NCBI GenBank assembly: GCA_900767375.1
Contig: CAAFYX010000024.1
Location: forward strand, 1-41,429
DNA length: 41,429 bases
Reading direction: 5' to 3'
Source: Rikenellaceae bacterium
GTDB taxonomy: Bacteria; Bacteroidota; Bacteroidia; Bacteroidales; UBA932
Shown piece by piece: positions 9,601 to 17,797 of the stretch. The notes beneath the pieces are model-generated. The model did not search any database and was not told the DNA's origin. It saw only the letters and a program-made list of their open reading frames with translations. Within the stretch, counting starts at the first letter, position 1; every line of letters starts with the position of its first letter. Both the position numbers and the translations under genes were made by a program.

Positions 9601-10914
9601 ATGAAAGTATTGAAATTCGGGGGCTCTTCAGTGGGCTCCGCAAAGAGAATGATGAATGTCGCCTCGCTCATCGATGACGGCGACCAGAAGCTTGTGGTGC
9701 TTTCCGCCATGTCCGGCACCACCAACTCCCTCGTGGAGATCGGAAACTATTACACTAACGGCAATGCTGAAGGCGCAGCCGATGTCATCGCCTCCCTCGA
9801 ATCCAAATACTCCAAACACGTCGCCGAGCTCTACTCCTCAGACGAATACAAGGACAAAGCCTGGAAATTCCTCAGCGGCATCTTCGAGTTCCTCCGTTCC
9901 TTCTCCGGAAAGAACTTCGGTACAGTGGAGGAGAAGAGTATCCTCGCCCAGGGCGAGATCATGTCCACCAATATGATGACCTTCTACCTCCAGGAGAAGG
10001 GCGTGGACGTCTGCCTGCTCCCTGCACTCGACTACATGCGCATCGACTCCGCCGGTGAGCCTGACCTCCCTTATATCACGGACCATATCGGAGACCTGCT
10101 CGACCACAACAGGGCTTACCTCTACATCACCCAGGGCTACATCTGCCGCAACTCCAGCAATGAGATCGACAACCTCCAGCGCGGAGGCTCCGACTACAGC
10201 GCCTCCCTTATCGGCGCCGCCATCAAGGCTGACGAGATCCAGATCTGGACTGACATCGACGGTATGCACAACAACGATCCGCGCATCGTCGAGCATACCA
10301 CCGCAGTGCATCATATCCACTTCGAGGAGGCTTCCGAGCTCGCATACTTCGGAGCCAAGGTCCTTCACCCGACCTGCATCCTTCCTGCAAAGAACGCGAA
10401 CATCCCTGTCCGCATCCTCAACACCATGCAGCCGGACGCCGAGGGCACTCTGATCAACAACAAGCTCGAGGAGGGCAAGATCAAGGCTGTCGCAGCAAAG
10501 GACAATATCGCCGCCATCCGCATCAAGTCATCCCGCATGCTCCTTGCATACGGTTTCCTGCGCAAGGTCTTCGAGATCTTTGAGAACTACAAGACTTCCA
10601 TCGATATGATCTCCACCTCCGAGATCGGTGTGTCGATGTCAGTGGACAACACCCAGCATCTTAACGAGATTGTACACGAGCTCAAGAAATACGGCACCGT
10701 GGACGTGGACCTCGATATGTGCATCATCTGCGTCGTGGGTGACATGGACTGGGAGAACGTCGGCTTCGAGTCACGCGCCCTTGCAGCCATGAAGGACATC
10801 CCTGTACGTATGATCTCCTACGGCGGATCGAACTACAACATCTCCTTCCTCGTGCGCGAGGAGGACAAGAATCGCGCACTCCGCGCCCTCAGCGCCAAAC
10901 TTTTCGACAAATAA
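9601..10914 (+). CDS. lysC: Aspartate kinase (monofunctional)
   Basis: Phosphorylates aspartate, the committed step of the lysine/threonine/methionine family. The 437-residue product begins with the kinase signature KFGGSSVGS (residues 5-13), contains the amino-acid kinase fold with QRGGSDYSA and the EIQIWTDIDG segment, and ends with tandem ACT domains from about residue 300 that would bind an allosteric amino acid. There is no homoserine dehydrogenase domain. Placement inside the lysine operon suggests the lysine-responsive isoform; the effector cannot be read from sequence. Confidence 0.96.
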   Translation: MKVLKFGGSSVGSAKRMMNVASLIDDGDQKLVVLSAMSGTTNSLVEIGNYYTNGNAEGAADVIASLESKYSKHVAELYSSDEYKDKAWKFLSGIFEFLRSFSGKNFGTVEEKSILAQGEIMSTNMMTFYLQEKGVDVCLLPALDYMRIDSAGEPDLPYITDHIGDLLDHNRAYLYITQGYICRNSSNEIDNLQRGGSDYSASLIGAAIKADEIQIWTDIDGMHNNDPRIVEHTTAVHHIHFEEASELAYFGAKVLHPTCILPAKNANIPVRILNTMQPDAEGTLINNKLEEGKIKAVAAKDNIAAIRIKSSRMLLAYGFLRKVFEIFENYKTSIDMISTSEIGVSMSVDNTQHLNEIVHELKKYGTVDVDLDMCIICVVGDMDWENVGFESRALAAMKDIPVRMISYGGSNYNISFLVREEDKNRALRALSAKLFDK

Positions 10915-10938
10915 TCAACAATTTAATAATTCAGCAAT

Positions 10939-11829
10939 ATGAAAACACCGGTATTCACTGGATCGTCTGTCGCCATCGTCACTCCATTTACAAAGGACGG
11001 TAAGATCAACTATGACAAATTCCATGAGATCGTAGACAAACAGATCGCCGGTGGCACATCGGCAATCACGGTCTGCGGCACCACCGGCGAAGGCGCGACC
11101 CTCTCCGACGAGGAGCATCTCTCCCTCATCCGTGACTGTGTGAAATATGTCAACGGCAGAATCAAGGTCGTGGCCGGAGCAGGCTCGAACGACACCGCAT
11201 ACGCCCTCCACCTCTGCAAGGAGGCCGAGGACGCCGGCGCCGACGGACTTCTCGTGGTCACCCCATACTATAACAAGACCAGCCAGCGCGGCCTGATAAA
11301 GCACTACACCTACCTCGCTGACAACGTCCATACCCCTATCATCCTCTACAGCGTGCCTAGCCGTACCGGAATGAGCTTCACCATCGACACCCTCAAGGCC
11401 CTCTCCGAGCACCCGATGATCAACGGTATCAAGGATGCCAATTCCAACATCGGCCAGGTCGCCGGAACCATCGCCGCCTGCAGTGACAACCTCAATGTCT
11501 GGAGCGGCAATGACGACGAGACCGTCGCAATGATGGCCCTCGGCGCCAAGGGAGTGATCTCAGTATGGGCCAATGTCGACCCTCGCGGCGTGGCCGATAT
11601 GACAGACGCCTGCCTCCGCGGGGACTTCGCTTCCGCAGCAAAGATGCAGACAGCGGCGTACAAGCTCATCAAGGCCCTCTTCATCGAGACCAACCCTATG
11701 CCTGTCAAAGAGGCTATGAACATGATGGGAATGGAGGTCGGAGATGTCCGTCCGCCGCTCTGCGAACTTCTCCCTGAAAACGCGGCAAAACTCCGTCAGG
11801 AACTTATCAACTCAGGATTAATCAAGTAA
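10939..11829 (+). CDS. dapA: 4-hydroxy-tetrahydrodipicolinate synthase
   Basis: Condenses pyruvate with aspartate semialdehyde through a Schiff base. The 296-residue TIM-barrel protein has the expected active site: Thr48-Thr49 in GTTGEG, Tyr111 in PYYNK, Tyr137 in ILYSVPSRTG, Arg142, and the Schiff-base Lys165 in GIKDANSN. It sits 24 nt after lysC and ends 2 nt before asd, so the two enzymes that make and use aspartate semialdehyde are encoded side by side. Confidence 0.97.
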   Translation: MKTPVFTGSSVAIVTPFTKDGKINYDKFHEIVDKQIAGGTSAITVCGTTGEGATLSDEEHLSLIRDCVKYVNGRIKVVAGAGSNDTAYALHLCKEAEDAGADGLLVVTPYYNKTSQRGLIKHYTYLADNVHTPIILYSVPSRTGMSFTIDTLKALSEHPMINGIKDANSNIGQVAGTIAACSDNLNVWSGNDDETVAMMALGAKGVISVWANVDPRGVADMTDACLRGDFASAAKMQTAAYKLIKALFIETNPMPVKEAMNMMGMEVGDVRPPLCELLPENAAKLRQELINSGLIK

Positions 11830-11831
11830 TT

Positions 11832-12845
11832 ATGAAGAAATATAACGTAGCCATAGTAGGCGCCAGCGGCGCTGTCGGCCAGGAATTCCTCAAGGTACTC
11901 GAGGAACGCAATTTCCCTATCAACGAACTCACACTTTTCGGCTCTGAGCGCAGCGCAGGAAGGAAGTACACCTTCTGCGGCAAGGAGATCGAAGTCAAGC
12001 TTCTCCAGCACAATGACGATTTCAAGAACATCGACATCGCATTCACATCAGCCGGAGCAGGCACTTCCAAGGAGTTCGCCGAGACCATCACCAAGTACGG
12101 TGCAGTGATGATCGACAATTCATCCGCCTTCCGTATGGATCCGGACGTTCCGCTCGTAGTGCCTGAGTGCAACGCCGAGGATGCCCTCGTGCGCCCTCGC
12201 GGCATCATCGCCAACCCTAACTGCACCACCATCATGATGGTAGTGGTCCTCAAGCCTATCGAGGCCCTCTCACACATCACCAGCATCCATGTAGCCAGCT
12301 ACCAGTCTGCTTCCGGCGCCGGTGCCCAGGCCATGGCCGAACTCCAGCAGCAGTACAAGGAGCTCGTCAACGGCGAGCCTGTCACTGTCAACAAGTTCGC
12401 TTACCAGCTAGCATACAACGTCATCCCTCAGATCGACGTGTTCACCGACAACGGTTACACCAAGGAGGAAATGAAGATGTTCAACGAGACCCGCAAGATC
12501 CTCCACTCCGACGTGAAGTGCTCAGCAATGTGCGTGCGCATCTCTTCACTCCGCTCTCACTCCGAGGCAGTCTGGATCGAGACTGAGAAGCCTCTCGACG
12601 TGAAGACCGTCCAGGACGCCATCGCAGCCGCTCCGGGCCTCACCCTCCAGGACGATCCTGCAAACAAGGTTTACCCTATGCCTCTCTTCACCGGCGGCAA
12701 GGACAATGTCTTCGTAGGCCGCGTCCGCAAGGACCTCGCCAATGAGAACGGCATCACCCTCTGGCTCTCCGGAGACCAGATCAAGAAGGGCGCAGCCCTC
12801 AATGCAGTCCAGATCGGTGAATATCTCGTAAGCAAAGGACTTTAA
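11832..12845 (+). CDS. asd: Aspartate-semialdehyde dehydrogenase
   Basis: NADP-dependent reduction of aspartyl phosphate to aspartate semialdehyde. The 337-residue protein shows the Rossmann motif GASGAVGQ (residues 10-17), the NSSAFRMD segment, and the catalytic Cys131 in ANPNCTT. The later RISSLRSHSEAVW block holds the substrate-binding Arg and catalytic His. Placed between dapA and ddh with spacers of 2 and 1 nt, so translation is probably coupled. Confidence 0.97.
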   Translation: MKKYNVAIVGASGAVGQEFLKVLEERNFPINELTLFGSERSAGRKYTFCGKEIEVKLLQHNDDFKNIDIAFTSAGAGTSKEFAETITKYGAVMIDNSSAFRMDPDVPLVVPECNAEDALVRPRGIIANPNCTTIMMVVVLKPIEALSHITSIHVASYQSASGAGAQAMAELQQQYKELVNGEPVTVNKFAYQLAYNVIPQIDVFTDNGYTKEEMKMFNETRKILHSDVKCSAMCVRISSLRSHSEAVWIETEKPLDVKTVQDAIAAAPGLTLQDDPANKVYPMPLFTGGKDNVFVGRVRKDLANENGITLWLSGDQIKKGAALNAVQIGEYLVSKGL

Positions 12846-12846
12846 T

Positions 12847-13746
12847 ATGAAGAAAATCCGTGCAGCCATAGTGGGTTATGGCAATATCGGCCGTTTCGCG
12901 CTCCAGGCGCTCCAGGCCGCCGATGACTTCGAGCTCGCAGGCGTGGTGCGCCGCAGCGGTTCCGCTGAAGGCGCTCCGGAGCTTGCCGGCGTGAAGGTGG
13001 TCTCCAACATCCGCGACCTCGCGGATGTGGACGTGGCCATTCTTGCCACTCCGTCCAGGAAGGTCGAGGCCTTCGCCCTCGACTGCCTTGAGGCCGGGGT
13101 CAGCACTGTGGACAGCTTCGACATCCATACCGGTATCTATGACCTCAAGGTGAAGCTTGATGCAGCTGCAAAGAAGGCCGGCTGCGCCAGCATCATCTCC
13201 GCAGGCTGGGATCCGGGCTCGGACAGCATTGTCCGCGCCCTGCTTCAGGGACTCGCTCCTAAGGGCGTTACCTACACGAACTTCGGCCCGGGTATGAGCA
13301 TGGGCCACAGCGTGGCTGTAAAGGCCATTGCGGGCGTGCGTGACGCATTGTCAGTCACCATCCCTGTGGGAACCGGCATCCACCGCCGTATGGTCTATGT
13401 GGAGGTTGAGGACGGCTATGATTTCGCTGAGATCGAGAAGGCCGTGAAGAACGATCCTTACTTCGTCCACGATGAAACCCACGTCCAGCAGGTCCCTTCA
13501 GTGGATGCCCTCAAGGATATGGGCCACGGAGTCAACCTCGTCCGCAAGGGCGTCAGCGGCAGCACCCAGAACCAGCGCTTCGAGTTCAACATGAGCATAA
13601 ACAACCCGGCCCTCACCGGCCAGGTGCTCGTCTGCGCAGCCCGCGCGGTAACCCGCCGCGCTCCAGGTGCATACACCATGATCGAGGTCCCTGTCATCGA
13701 CTTCCTCGCCGGTGACCCCGAGACCCTCATCCGCTCATTGGTCTAG
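12847..13746 (+). CDS. ddh: meso-diaminopimelate D-dehydrogenase
   Basis: Converts tetrahydrodipicolinate directly to meso-diaminopimelate with ammonia and NADPH, bypassing the acylated branch. The 299-residue product has the N-terminal motif GYGNIGR, the segment VDSFDIH, and the substrate block SAGWDPGSDS characteristic of Ddh. As the last gene of the operon it explains why no dapD, dapE or dapF is needed here for diaminopimelate. The following gene converges from the other strand after 33 nt. Confidence 0.95.
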   Translation: MKKIRAAIVGYGNIGRFALQALQAADDFELAGVVRRSGSAEGAPELAGVKVVSNIRDLADVDVAILATPSRKVEAFALDCLEAGVSTVDSFDIHTGIYDLKVKLDAAAKKAGCASIISAGWDPGSDSIVRALLQGLAPKGVTYTNFGPGMSMGHSVAVKAIAGVRDALSVTIPVGTGIHRRMVYVEVEDGYDFAEIEKAVKNDPYFVHDETHVQQVPSVDALKDMGHGVNLVRKGVSGSTQNQRFEFNMSINNPALTGQVLVCAARAVTRRAPGAYTMIEVPVIDFLAGDPETLIRSLV

Positions 13747-13779
13747 AACTTTTCTTATTCCTGCGATAGCATCCGTATC

Positions 13780-14811
13780 CTATATCTTGATGAAAACCTT
13801 CTTCTTGTACAGAACCAGGTTGAGGACAAAGAATACGCTTGTGAACAGAATGGCGTAGACCAGCGACTTTGCCGGGGTGTCGCAGACGGCCTCGTGGTGG
13901 AATCCCAGCATCCCCGGCACAGATCCCAGCAGTTCGGAAAGCACGTATGCGAAGAGGGCGTTGCTGCCGAAGGCAACCGCCGGCGTGAAGGCCTTCACGC
14001 GGCCTTTTCCGGTCAGCAGCATTATCAGCCCCAGGATTATACCGGACCATCCCGCACAGTAGAACACATACGATGCGGACCACAAAGGCTTGTTCAGCGG
14101 GATCCATACGGACACCAGCAGTCCCGCAGCCAGCGCGGCGGCCCCTGCCACCAGGACCTTCCACCATTCGCATCCTTTCTTCACCTCCTGCCCGGCGAAC
14201 CAGCCCAGCAGCAGCGTGCAGGTCGCTGGCAGCGTCCCCAGCAGCCCCTCGGGGTCGAAGGCGGTCCCGTAGCCGTGATAAATGTGATCCGCCCCGAAAA
14301 GGGCAATGTCAATCCTCGAGGTGACGTTCCCTTCCAGGGTCAGTTGCGCGCCCTGCTCTCCGAAAAGGAGCAGGGCCGCGGTGTAAGCCACCAGCATCAA
14401 GCCGAAGCTGACCCACAGCCGCGCCGGTTTCTTCAATCCCAATATCAGCACGCCTCCGAGGACATAGCAAAGGCCGATCCTCTGCAGTACGCCCGGTATT
14501 CTGACGTGCTCCCAGCCGTTGAACGGGAACGCGTGCACCACGACCCCAATAAGTATCAGCAGCGCCCCGCGCCTGAGTATCTTTGCCAATGCCTTCCCGC
14601 CCAGTCCGTCGAACTTCGCCAGCGAAAAGGCCATCGCCATCCCGCAGCAGAACACGAATGTCGGGAAGACCAGGTCCGCCAGCGTCACCCCATCCCAGGC
14701 GCTGTGCTCCAGCACCGGATAGATGTGGCTCCAGCTGCCCGGGTGATTGACGATGATCATCAGCAGAACGGTCAATCCCCTCAATATGTCCAGCGGTGCG
14801 AATCTTTTCAT
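13780..14811 (-). CDS. NagX/HGSNAT-like transmembrane acyltransferase (DUF5009 type)
   Basis: Multispanning inner-membrane protein resembling the heparan-alpha-glucosaminide N-acetyltransferase family, called NagX in some bacteria. The 343-residue product starts with the family signature LDILRGLTVLLMIIVNHPGSW (shown here across residues 8-28) in its first membrane helix, followed by about nine further hydrophobic helices and a basic C-terminus. The role in bacteria is not settled; acetylation of amino sugars or cell-surface glycans is the usual suggestion. It is monocistronic, convergent with ddh, and its start is followed upstream by the palindrome block at 14829-15186. Confidence 0.85.
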   Translation of the reverse strand: MKRFAPLDILRGLTVLLMIIVNHPGSWSHIYPVLEHSAWDGVTLADLVFPTFVFCCGMAMAFSLAKFDGLGGKALAKILRRGALLILIGVVVHAFPFNGWEHVRIPGVLQRIGLCYVLGGVLILGLKKPARLWVSFGLMLVAYTAALLLFGEQGAQLTLEGNVTSRIDIALFGADHIYHGYGTAFDPEGLLGTLPATCTLLLGWFAGQEVKKGCEWWKVLVAGAAALAAGLLVSVWIPLNKPLWSASYVFYCAGWSGIILGLIMLLTGKGRVKAFTPAVAFGSNALFAYVLSELLGSVPGMLGFHHEAVCDTPAKSLVYAILFTSVFFVLNLVLYKKKVFIKI

Positions 14812-14828
14812 TTTCTGTAAAAATAGAA

Positions 14829-14897
14829 ATTCTGCGGCAAAATTCCGCAGGATAACGGCAAAACCTCTCCATCCTGCGGCAAAATTCCGCAGGATAA
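14829..14897. repeat. Two copies of a short palindromic repeat
   Basis: Copy B (14871-14895) is ATCCTGCGG, a 7-nt loop CAAAATT, and CCGCAGGAT, a perfect 9-bp stem. Copy A (14829-14855) has the same loop and right arm with a mismatch in the outer left arm. Both are followed by AA. They start 18 nt upstream of the acyltransferase start codon, so copy A could lie in its leader or promoter. Confidence 0.75.
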
Positions 14898-14924
14898 TAA
14901 AGAAACGGTGCTAGATTCCCGCCC

Positions 14925-15072
14925 TCCTGAACTCGATTCAGGATCTTTCTTTCCGTCATCCTGAACTTGATTCGGGATCTTTTACTTCGTCATCCTGAAC
15001 TTGATTCAGGATCTATGCCATAATGAGATGCCGGATCAGGTCCGGCATGACGAAATAAGGTCCGGCATGACG
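14925..15072. repeat. Cluster of CGTCATCC-type palindromic repeats
   Basis: Units of about 27 bp, each a palindrome headed by CGTCAT: 14925-14946 (head missing), 14954-14980 and 14988-15014 read on the plus strand with arms like ATCCTGAA and TTCAGGAT. The unit at 15026-15052 is on the minus strand with a related arm (TGCCGGA), and 15057-15072 is a half copy of it. Compensating arm changes keep the stems paired. They resemble dispersed intergenic palindromes known in many genomes. Confidence 0.75.
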
Positions 15073-15075
15073 ATT

Positions 15076-15100
15076 ATCCCTCACCGTCCGGGTGAGGGAT
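15076..15100. repeat. Perfect 10-bp inverted repeat
   Basis: ATCCCTCACC, five bases, GGTGAGGGAT. It directly follows the CGTCATCC cluster and is probably part of the same repeat island. No U-tract follows. Confidence 0.6.
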
Positions 15101-15147
15101 GAGGGACACAGATTGTCAGCGGCGGGGGATGGAGGTGCCATGGGAAT

Positions 15148-15186
15148 GCGGCGGGGGAGTCCTCCACCGCCGCTGCCTGAGGCAGC
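15148..15186. repeat. Two adjacent GC-rich hairpins
   Basis: A 12-bp stem with one mismatch and a 2-nt loop (15148-15173, arms GCGGCGGGGGAG and CTCCACCGCCGC) abuts a perfect 7-bp stem GCTGCCT-G-AGGCAGC (15172-15186). The remaining 15187-15409 of this gene-free 630-nt interval holds nothing I can assign. Confidence 0.55.
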
Positions 15187-15409
15187 ATTGTCCGCTCACA
15201 GTTTTTTTAGGGAGACTTGACAACAGGGGCTGTCAGCCACCGCCCAGGAAACCACCGGGCTGATCCTTAGGGCATACACTTCCGCGAACTGCAGAAGTAG
15301 ACTGATGTCACCCGCTTGAACCGCATAGGATGAAAATATTTTTACATCAACGTTGCCGATATTGATGGGGAGATCATCGGGGAAACTATCGGGAATATGG
15401 GTATATAAC

Positions 15410-15440
15410 AAAAAACGGAGTTCATTTCTGAACTCCGTTT
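15410..15440 (-). terminator. Rho-independent terminator of the tRNA-Lys operon
   Basis: On the minus strand an 11-bp stem AAACGGAGTTC / GAACTCCGTTT with a 6-nt loop ends in a run of six T. It begins 1-2 nt after the 3' end of the second tRNA, exactly where tRNA transcription should stop. Confidence 0.85.
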
Positions 15441-15441
15441 G

Positions 15442-15514
15442 TGCTCCCTTAGGGGCTCGAACCCTAGACACCCTGATTAAGAGTCAGGTGCTCTACCAAC
15501 TGAGCTAAGGAAGC
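15442..15514 (-). tRNA. tRNA-Lys (anticodon CTT)
   Basis: A 73-nt cloverleaf. The acceptor stem GCTTCCT pairs with AGGGAGC before discriminator A. T8 and A9 are followed by the D arm (GCTCAGTTGGTAGAGC); the anticodon arm is CCTGA, loop CTCTTAA, TCAGG, giving anticodon CTT; the T arm contains GGTTCGAGCCC. CCA is not encoded. It is second in a two-tRNA transcript and followed immediately by a terminator. Confidence 0.95.
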
Positions 15515-15545
15515 AATATTTTGTAAAGAACTGTTGTCTCGTTTG

Positions 15546-15618
15546 TGACCCGTTCGGGGCTCGAACCCGAGACCCCAACATTAAAAGTGTTGTGCTCTAC
15601 CAACTGAGCTAACGAGTC
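15546..15618 (-). tRNA. tRNA-Lys (anticodon TTT)
   Basis: A 73-nt cloverleaf. Acceptor GACTCGT pairs with ACGGGTC (one T-G pair) before discriminator A; the D arm matches that of the neighbouring tRNA; anticodon stem CAACA/TGTTG holds the loop CTTTTAA, anticodon TTT; the T arm contains GGTTCGAGCCC. CCA is not encoded. It lies 31 nt upstream of tRNA-Lys(CTT), so both lysine isoacceptors share one transcript. Confidence 0.95.
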
Positions 15619-15636
15619 CTCCATTGTTTGGGATTG

Positions 15637-15667
15637 CAAAGGTAGGACTTAATTTCGAAAAAACAAA
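15637..15667 (-). promoter_or_regulatory. Promoter of the tRNA-Lys operon
   Basis: Minus-strand TTTG (15664-15667), 19 nt, TACCTTTG (15637-15644): a perfect Bacteroidota promoter with the same -7 box and spacing as the recA promoter. Transcription would begin near 15630, 11-12 nt before the first tRNA. Confidence 0.82.
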
Positions 15668-15744
15668 ACATTTGAACATATTTTTCAAATATTTCATTAA
15701 TTCTTTTTGCCGGCCGTTTTGATGGGTATATTGGATAGTTTTCG

Positions 15745-15752
15745 TACATTTG
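15745..15752 (+). promoter_or_regulatory. Possible -7 box for the rfbA operon
   Basis: TACATTTG matches TAnnTTTG and would start transcription about 15 nt before the rfbA ATG. The nearest TTTG upstream (15718-15721) is 23 nt away, longer than the normal spacer, so strength is uncertain. Confidence 0.5.
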
Positions 15753-15773
15753 TAAACACTAAAAACTAAGGCT

Positions 15774-16655
15774 ATGAAGGGAATTGTCCTCGCTGGCGGG
15801 TCCGGCACCCGTCTTTATCCGATCACCAAGGGCGTGTCGAAGCAGCTGCTTCCGATTTACGACAAACCTATGGTCTACTATCCTGTCAGCGCGCTGATGC
15901 TGGCGGGCATCAGGGATATCCTCATCATCTCCACGCCTCAGGACCTCCCGGGCTTCAAAAGGCTCCTCGGAGACGGCTCCGACTACGGCGTGAACTTCAC
16001 TTATGCCGAGCAGCCGAGTCCGGACGGACTGGCCCAGGCATTCATCATCGGCGAGGAGTTCATCGGCGGTGACAGCGTCTGTCTCGTGCTTGGCGACAAC
16101 ATCTTCTACGGCGGCGGCTTCACCGGCCTCCTCAGGCAGGCGGTGAAGGACGCGGAGGAAAACGCCAAGGCCACGGTCTTCGGTTACTGGGTCAATGACC
16201 CCGAGCGCTACGGAGTCGCCGAGTTCGATGCGGATGGCAACTGCCTCTCCATCGAGGAAAAGCCTCAGAACCCGAAATCCAATTATGCCGTTGTCGGCCT
16301 CTATTTCTACCCGAACAAGGTCGTGGAAGTGGCGAAACATATCAAGCCTTCCGCACGCGGTGAGCTCGAAATCACTTCCGTGAACCAGCGCTTCCTCAGC
16401 GACGGCGAGCTCAAGGTCCAGGTCTTCACCCGCGGATTCGCGTGGCTCGACACCGGCACCCACGACTCCCTCGCCGACGCTTCGATATTCGTGGAGACCA
16501 TAGAGAACCGTACCGGCCTGAAGATCGCCTGCCTCGAGGAAATAGCCTTCGAGAACGGCTGGATCACCGCCGACCGTCTCCGCGAGATCGCAGCCCCTAT
16601 GCTGAAGAACCAGTACGGGCAGTACCTCCTTTCCCTTGCCAATCATAGAAAGTAA
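15774..16655 (+). CDS. rfbA: Glucose-1-phosphate thymidylyltransferase
   Basis: Makes dTDP-glucose from dTTP and glucose-1-phosphate, the first step of dTDP-rhamnose and related sugars. The 293-residue protein carries the nucleotide-binding loop LAGGSGTRLYP at residues 6-16, the KQLLPIYDKPM segment, the metal-binding LGDN motif, and the EEKP and WLDTGTHDSL blocks typical of RmlA. Its stop codon overlaps the rfbB start (TAATG). It heads a four-gene unit with rfbB, the cytidylyltransferase fusion and the MFS exporter. Confidence 0.97.
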   Translation: MKGIVLAGGSGTRLYPITKGVSKQLLPIYDKPMVYYPVSALMLAGIRDILIISTPQDLPGFKRLLGDGSDYGVNFTYAEQPSPDGLAQAFIIGEEFIGGDSVCLVLGDNIFYGGGFTGLLRQAVKDAEENAKATVFGYWVNDPERYGVAEFDADGNCLSIEEKPQNPKSNYAVVGLYFYPNKVVEVAKHIKPSARGELEITSVNQRFLSDGELKVQVFTRGFAWLDTGTHDSLADASIFVETIENRTGLKIACLEEIAFENGWITADRLREIAAPMLKNQYGQYLLSLANHRK

Positions 16656-17791
16656 TGAAGAGAACGATAATAATCACCGGCGGCGCCGGATTCATCGGGT
16701 CCCACGTAGTGAGGCTCTTCGTGAACAAATACCCTGAGTACAGGATCATCAATGTCGACAAGCTCACCTACGCCGGTAACCTTGCCAATCTCAAGGACAT
16801 CGAGGATAGGCCGAACTACCGCTTCGTGAAGATGGACATCTGCGACTTCGACGGCATCCTGAACCTGATGAAGGAGGAGAATGTCGACGGCATCATCCAC
16901 CTGGCTGCTGAAAGCCACGTGGACAGAAGCATCAAGGATCCGTTCACATTTGCTCAGACCAATGTAATGGGCACCCTGAGCCTTCTCCAGGCTGCAAAGG
17001 TCTATTGGGAATCCCTCCCTGAGAAGTACGAGGGCAAGCGTTTCTACCATATCAGCACCGATGAAGTGTACGGAGCCCTGCAGATGACCCGTCCGGAAGG
17101 CATCGAGCCTCCGTTCACCACGAAGGCCAGCTCGGGAGAGCACCATCTCGCATACGGTGAGGCCTTCTTCACGGAAGACCTCAAATACCAGCCGCACAGC
17201 CCGTACAGCGCCTCCAAGGCCAGCTCGGATCACTTCGTGCGCGCATTCCACGACACCTACGGCCTGCCGACCATCGTCACGAACTGCTCGAACAACTACG
17301 GCCCGTACCAGTTCCCCGAGAAACTTATTCCTCTCTTTATCAACAATATCCGCCACCGCAAGCCTCTGCCGGTCTACGGCAAGGGCGAGAATGTCCGCGA
17401 CTGGCTCTTCGTGGAGGACCACGCCAGGGCCATCGACGTGATCTTCCATAATGGCAATATCGCCGAAACCTACAATATCGGCGGCTTCAACGAGTGGAAG
17501 AACATCGACATAATCAAGGTCCTCATAAAGACAGTGGACCGCCTCCTCGGCCGTCCCGAGGGCGCGGATGACGACCTCATCACCTTCGTCACCGACCGCG
17601 CCGGACACGACCTCCGCTATGCCATCGACTCCTCGAAGCTCCAGAAGGAGCTGGGCTGGGAGCCGAGCCTCCAGTTCGAGGAGGGCATTGAAAGGACCGT
17701 GAAGTGGTATCTGGACCATCAGGAATGGATGGACAACGTCACCAGCGGCGACTATCAGAAATATTACGAGGATATGTACAAGGGGAGGTAG
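16655..17791 (+). CDS. rfbB: dTDP-glucose 4,6-dehydratase
   Basis: Extended short-chain dehydrogenase that converts dTDP-glucose to dTDP-4-keto-6-deoxyglucose using bound NAD. The 378-residue protein shows the motif GGAGFIGSH near the N-terminus, the STDEVYG segment with the catalytic Thr-Asp-Glu, and the YSASKAS catalytic Tyr/Lys. An extra stretch of about 25 residues lies between the STDEVYG and YSASKAS blocks, a common feature of Bacteroidota RmlB as I remember it. It overlaps rfbA by one base and precedes the fusion gene by 6 nt. Confidence 0.97.
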   Translation: MKRTIIITGGAGFIGSHVVRLFVNKYPEYRIINVDKLTYAGNLANLKDIEDRPNYRFVKMDICDFDGILNLMKEENVDGIIHLAAESHVDRSIKDPFTFAQTNVMGTLSLLQAAKVYWESLPEKYEGKRFYHISTDEVYGALQMTRPEGIEPPFTTKASSGEHHLAYGEAFFTEDLKYQPHSPYSASKASSDHFVRAFHDTYGLPTIVTNCSNNYGPYQFPEKLIPLFINNIRHRKPLPVYGKGENVRDWLFVEDHARAIDVIFHNGNIAETYNIGGFNEWKNIDIIKVLIKTVDRLLGRPEGADDDLITFVTDRAGHDLRYAIDSSKLQKELGWEPSLQFEEGIERTVKWYLDHQEWMDNVTSGDYQKYYEDMYKGR

Positions 17792-17797
17792 ACCGCT

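Noticed and set aside
15196..15471. Open frame of 91 codons on the minus strand
   Set aside because: Its first codons lie in the tRNA-Lys(CTT) gene and it runs through the terminator, so it is not a normal gene. The rest reads somewhat protein-like and might be a decayed fragment, but I recognise nothing.
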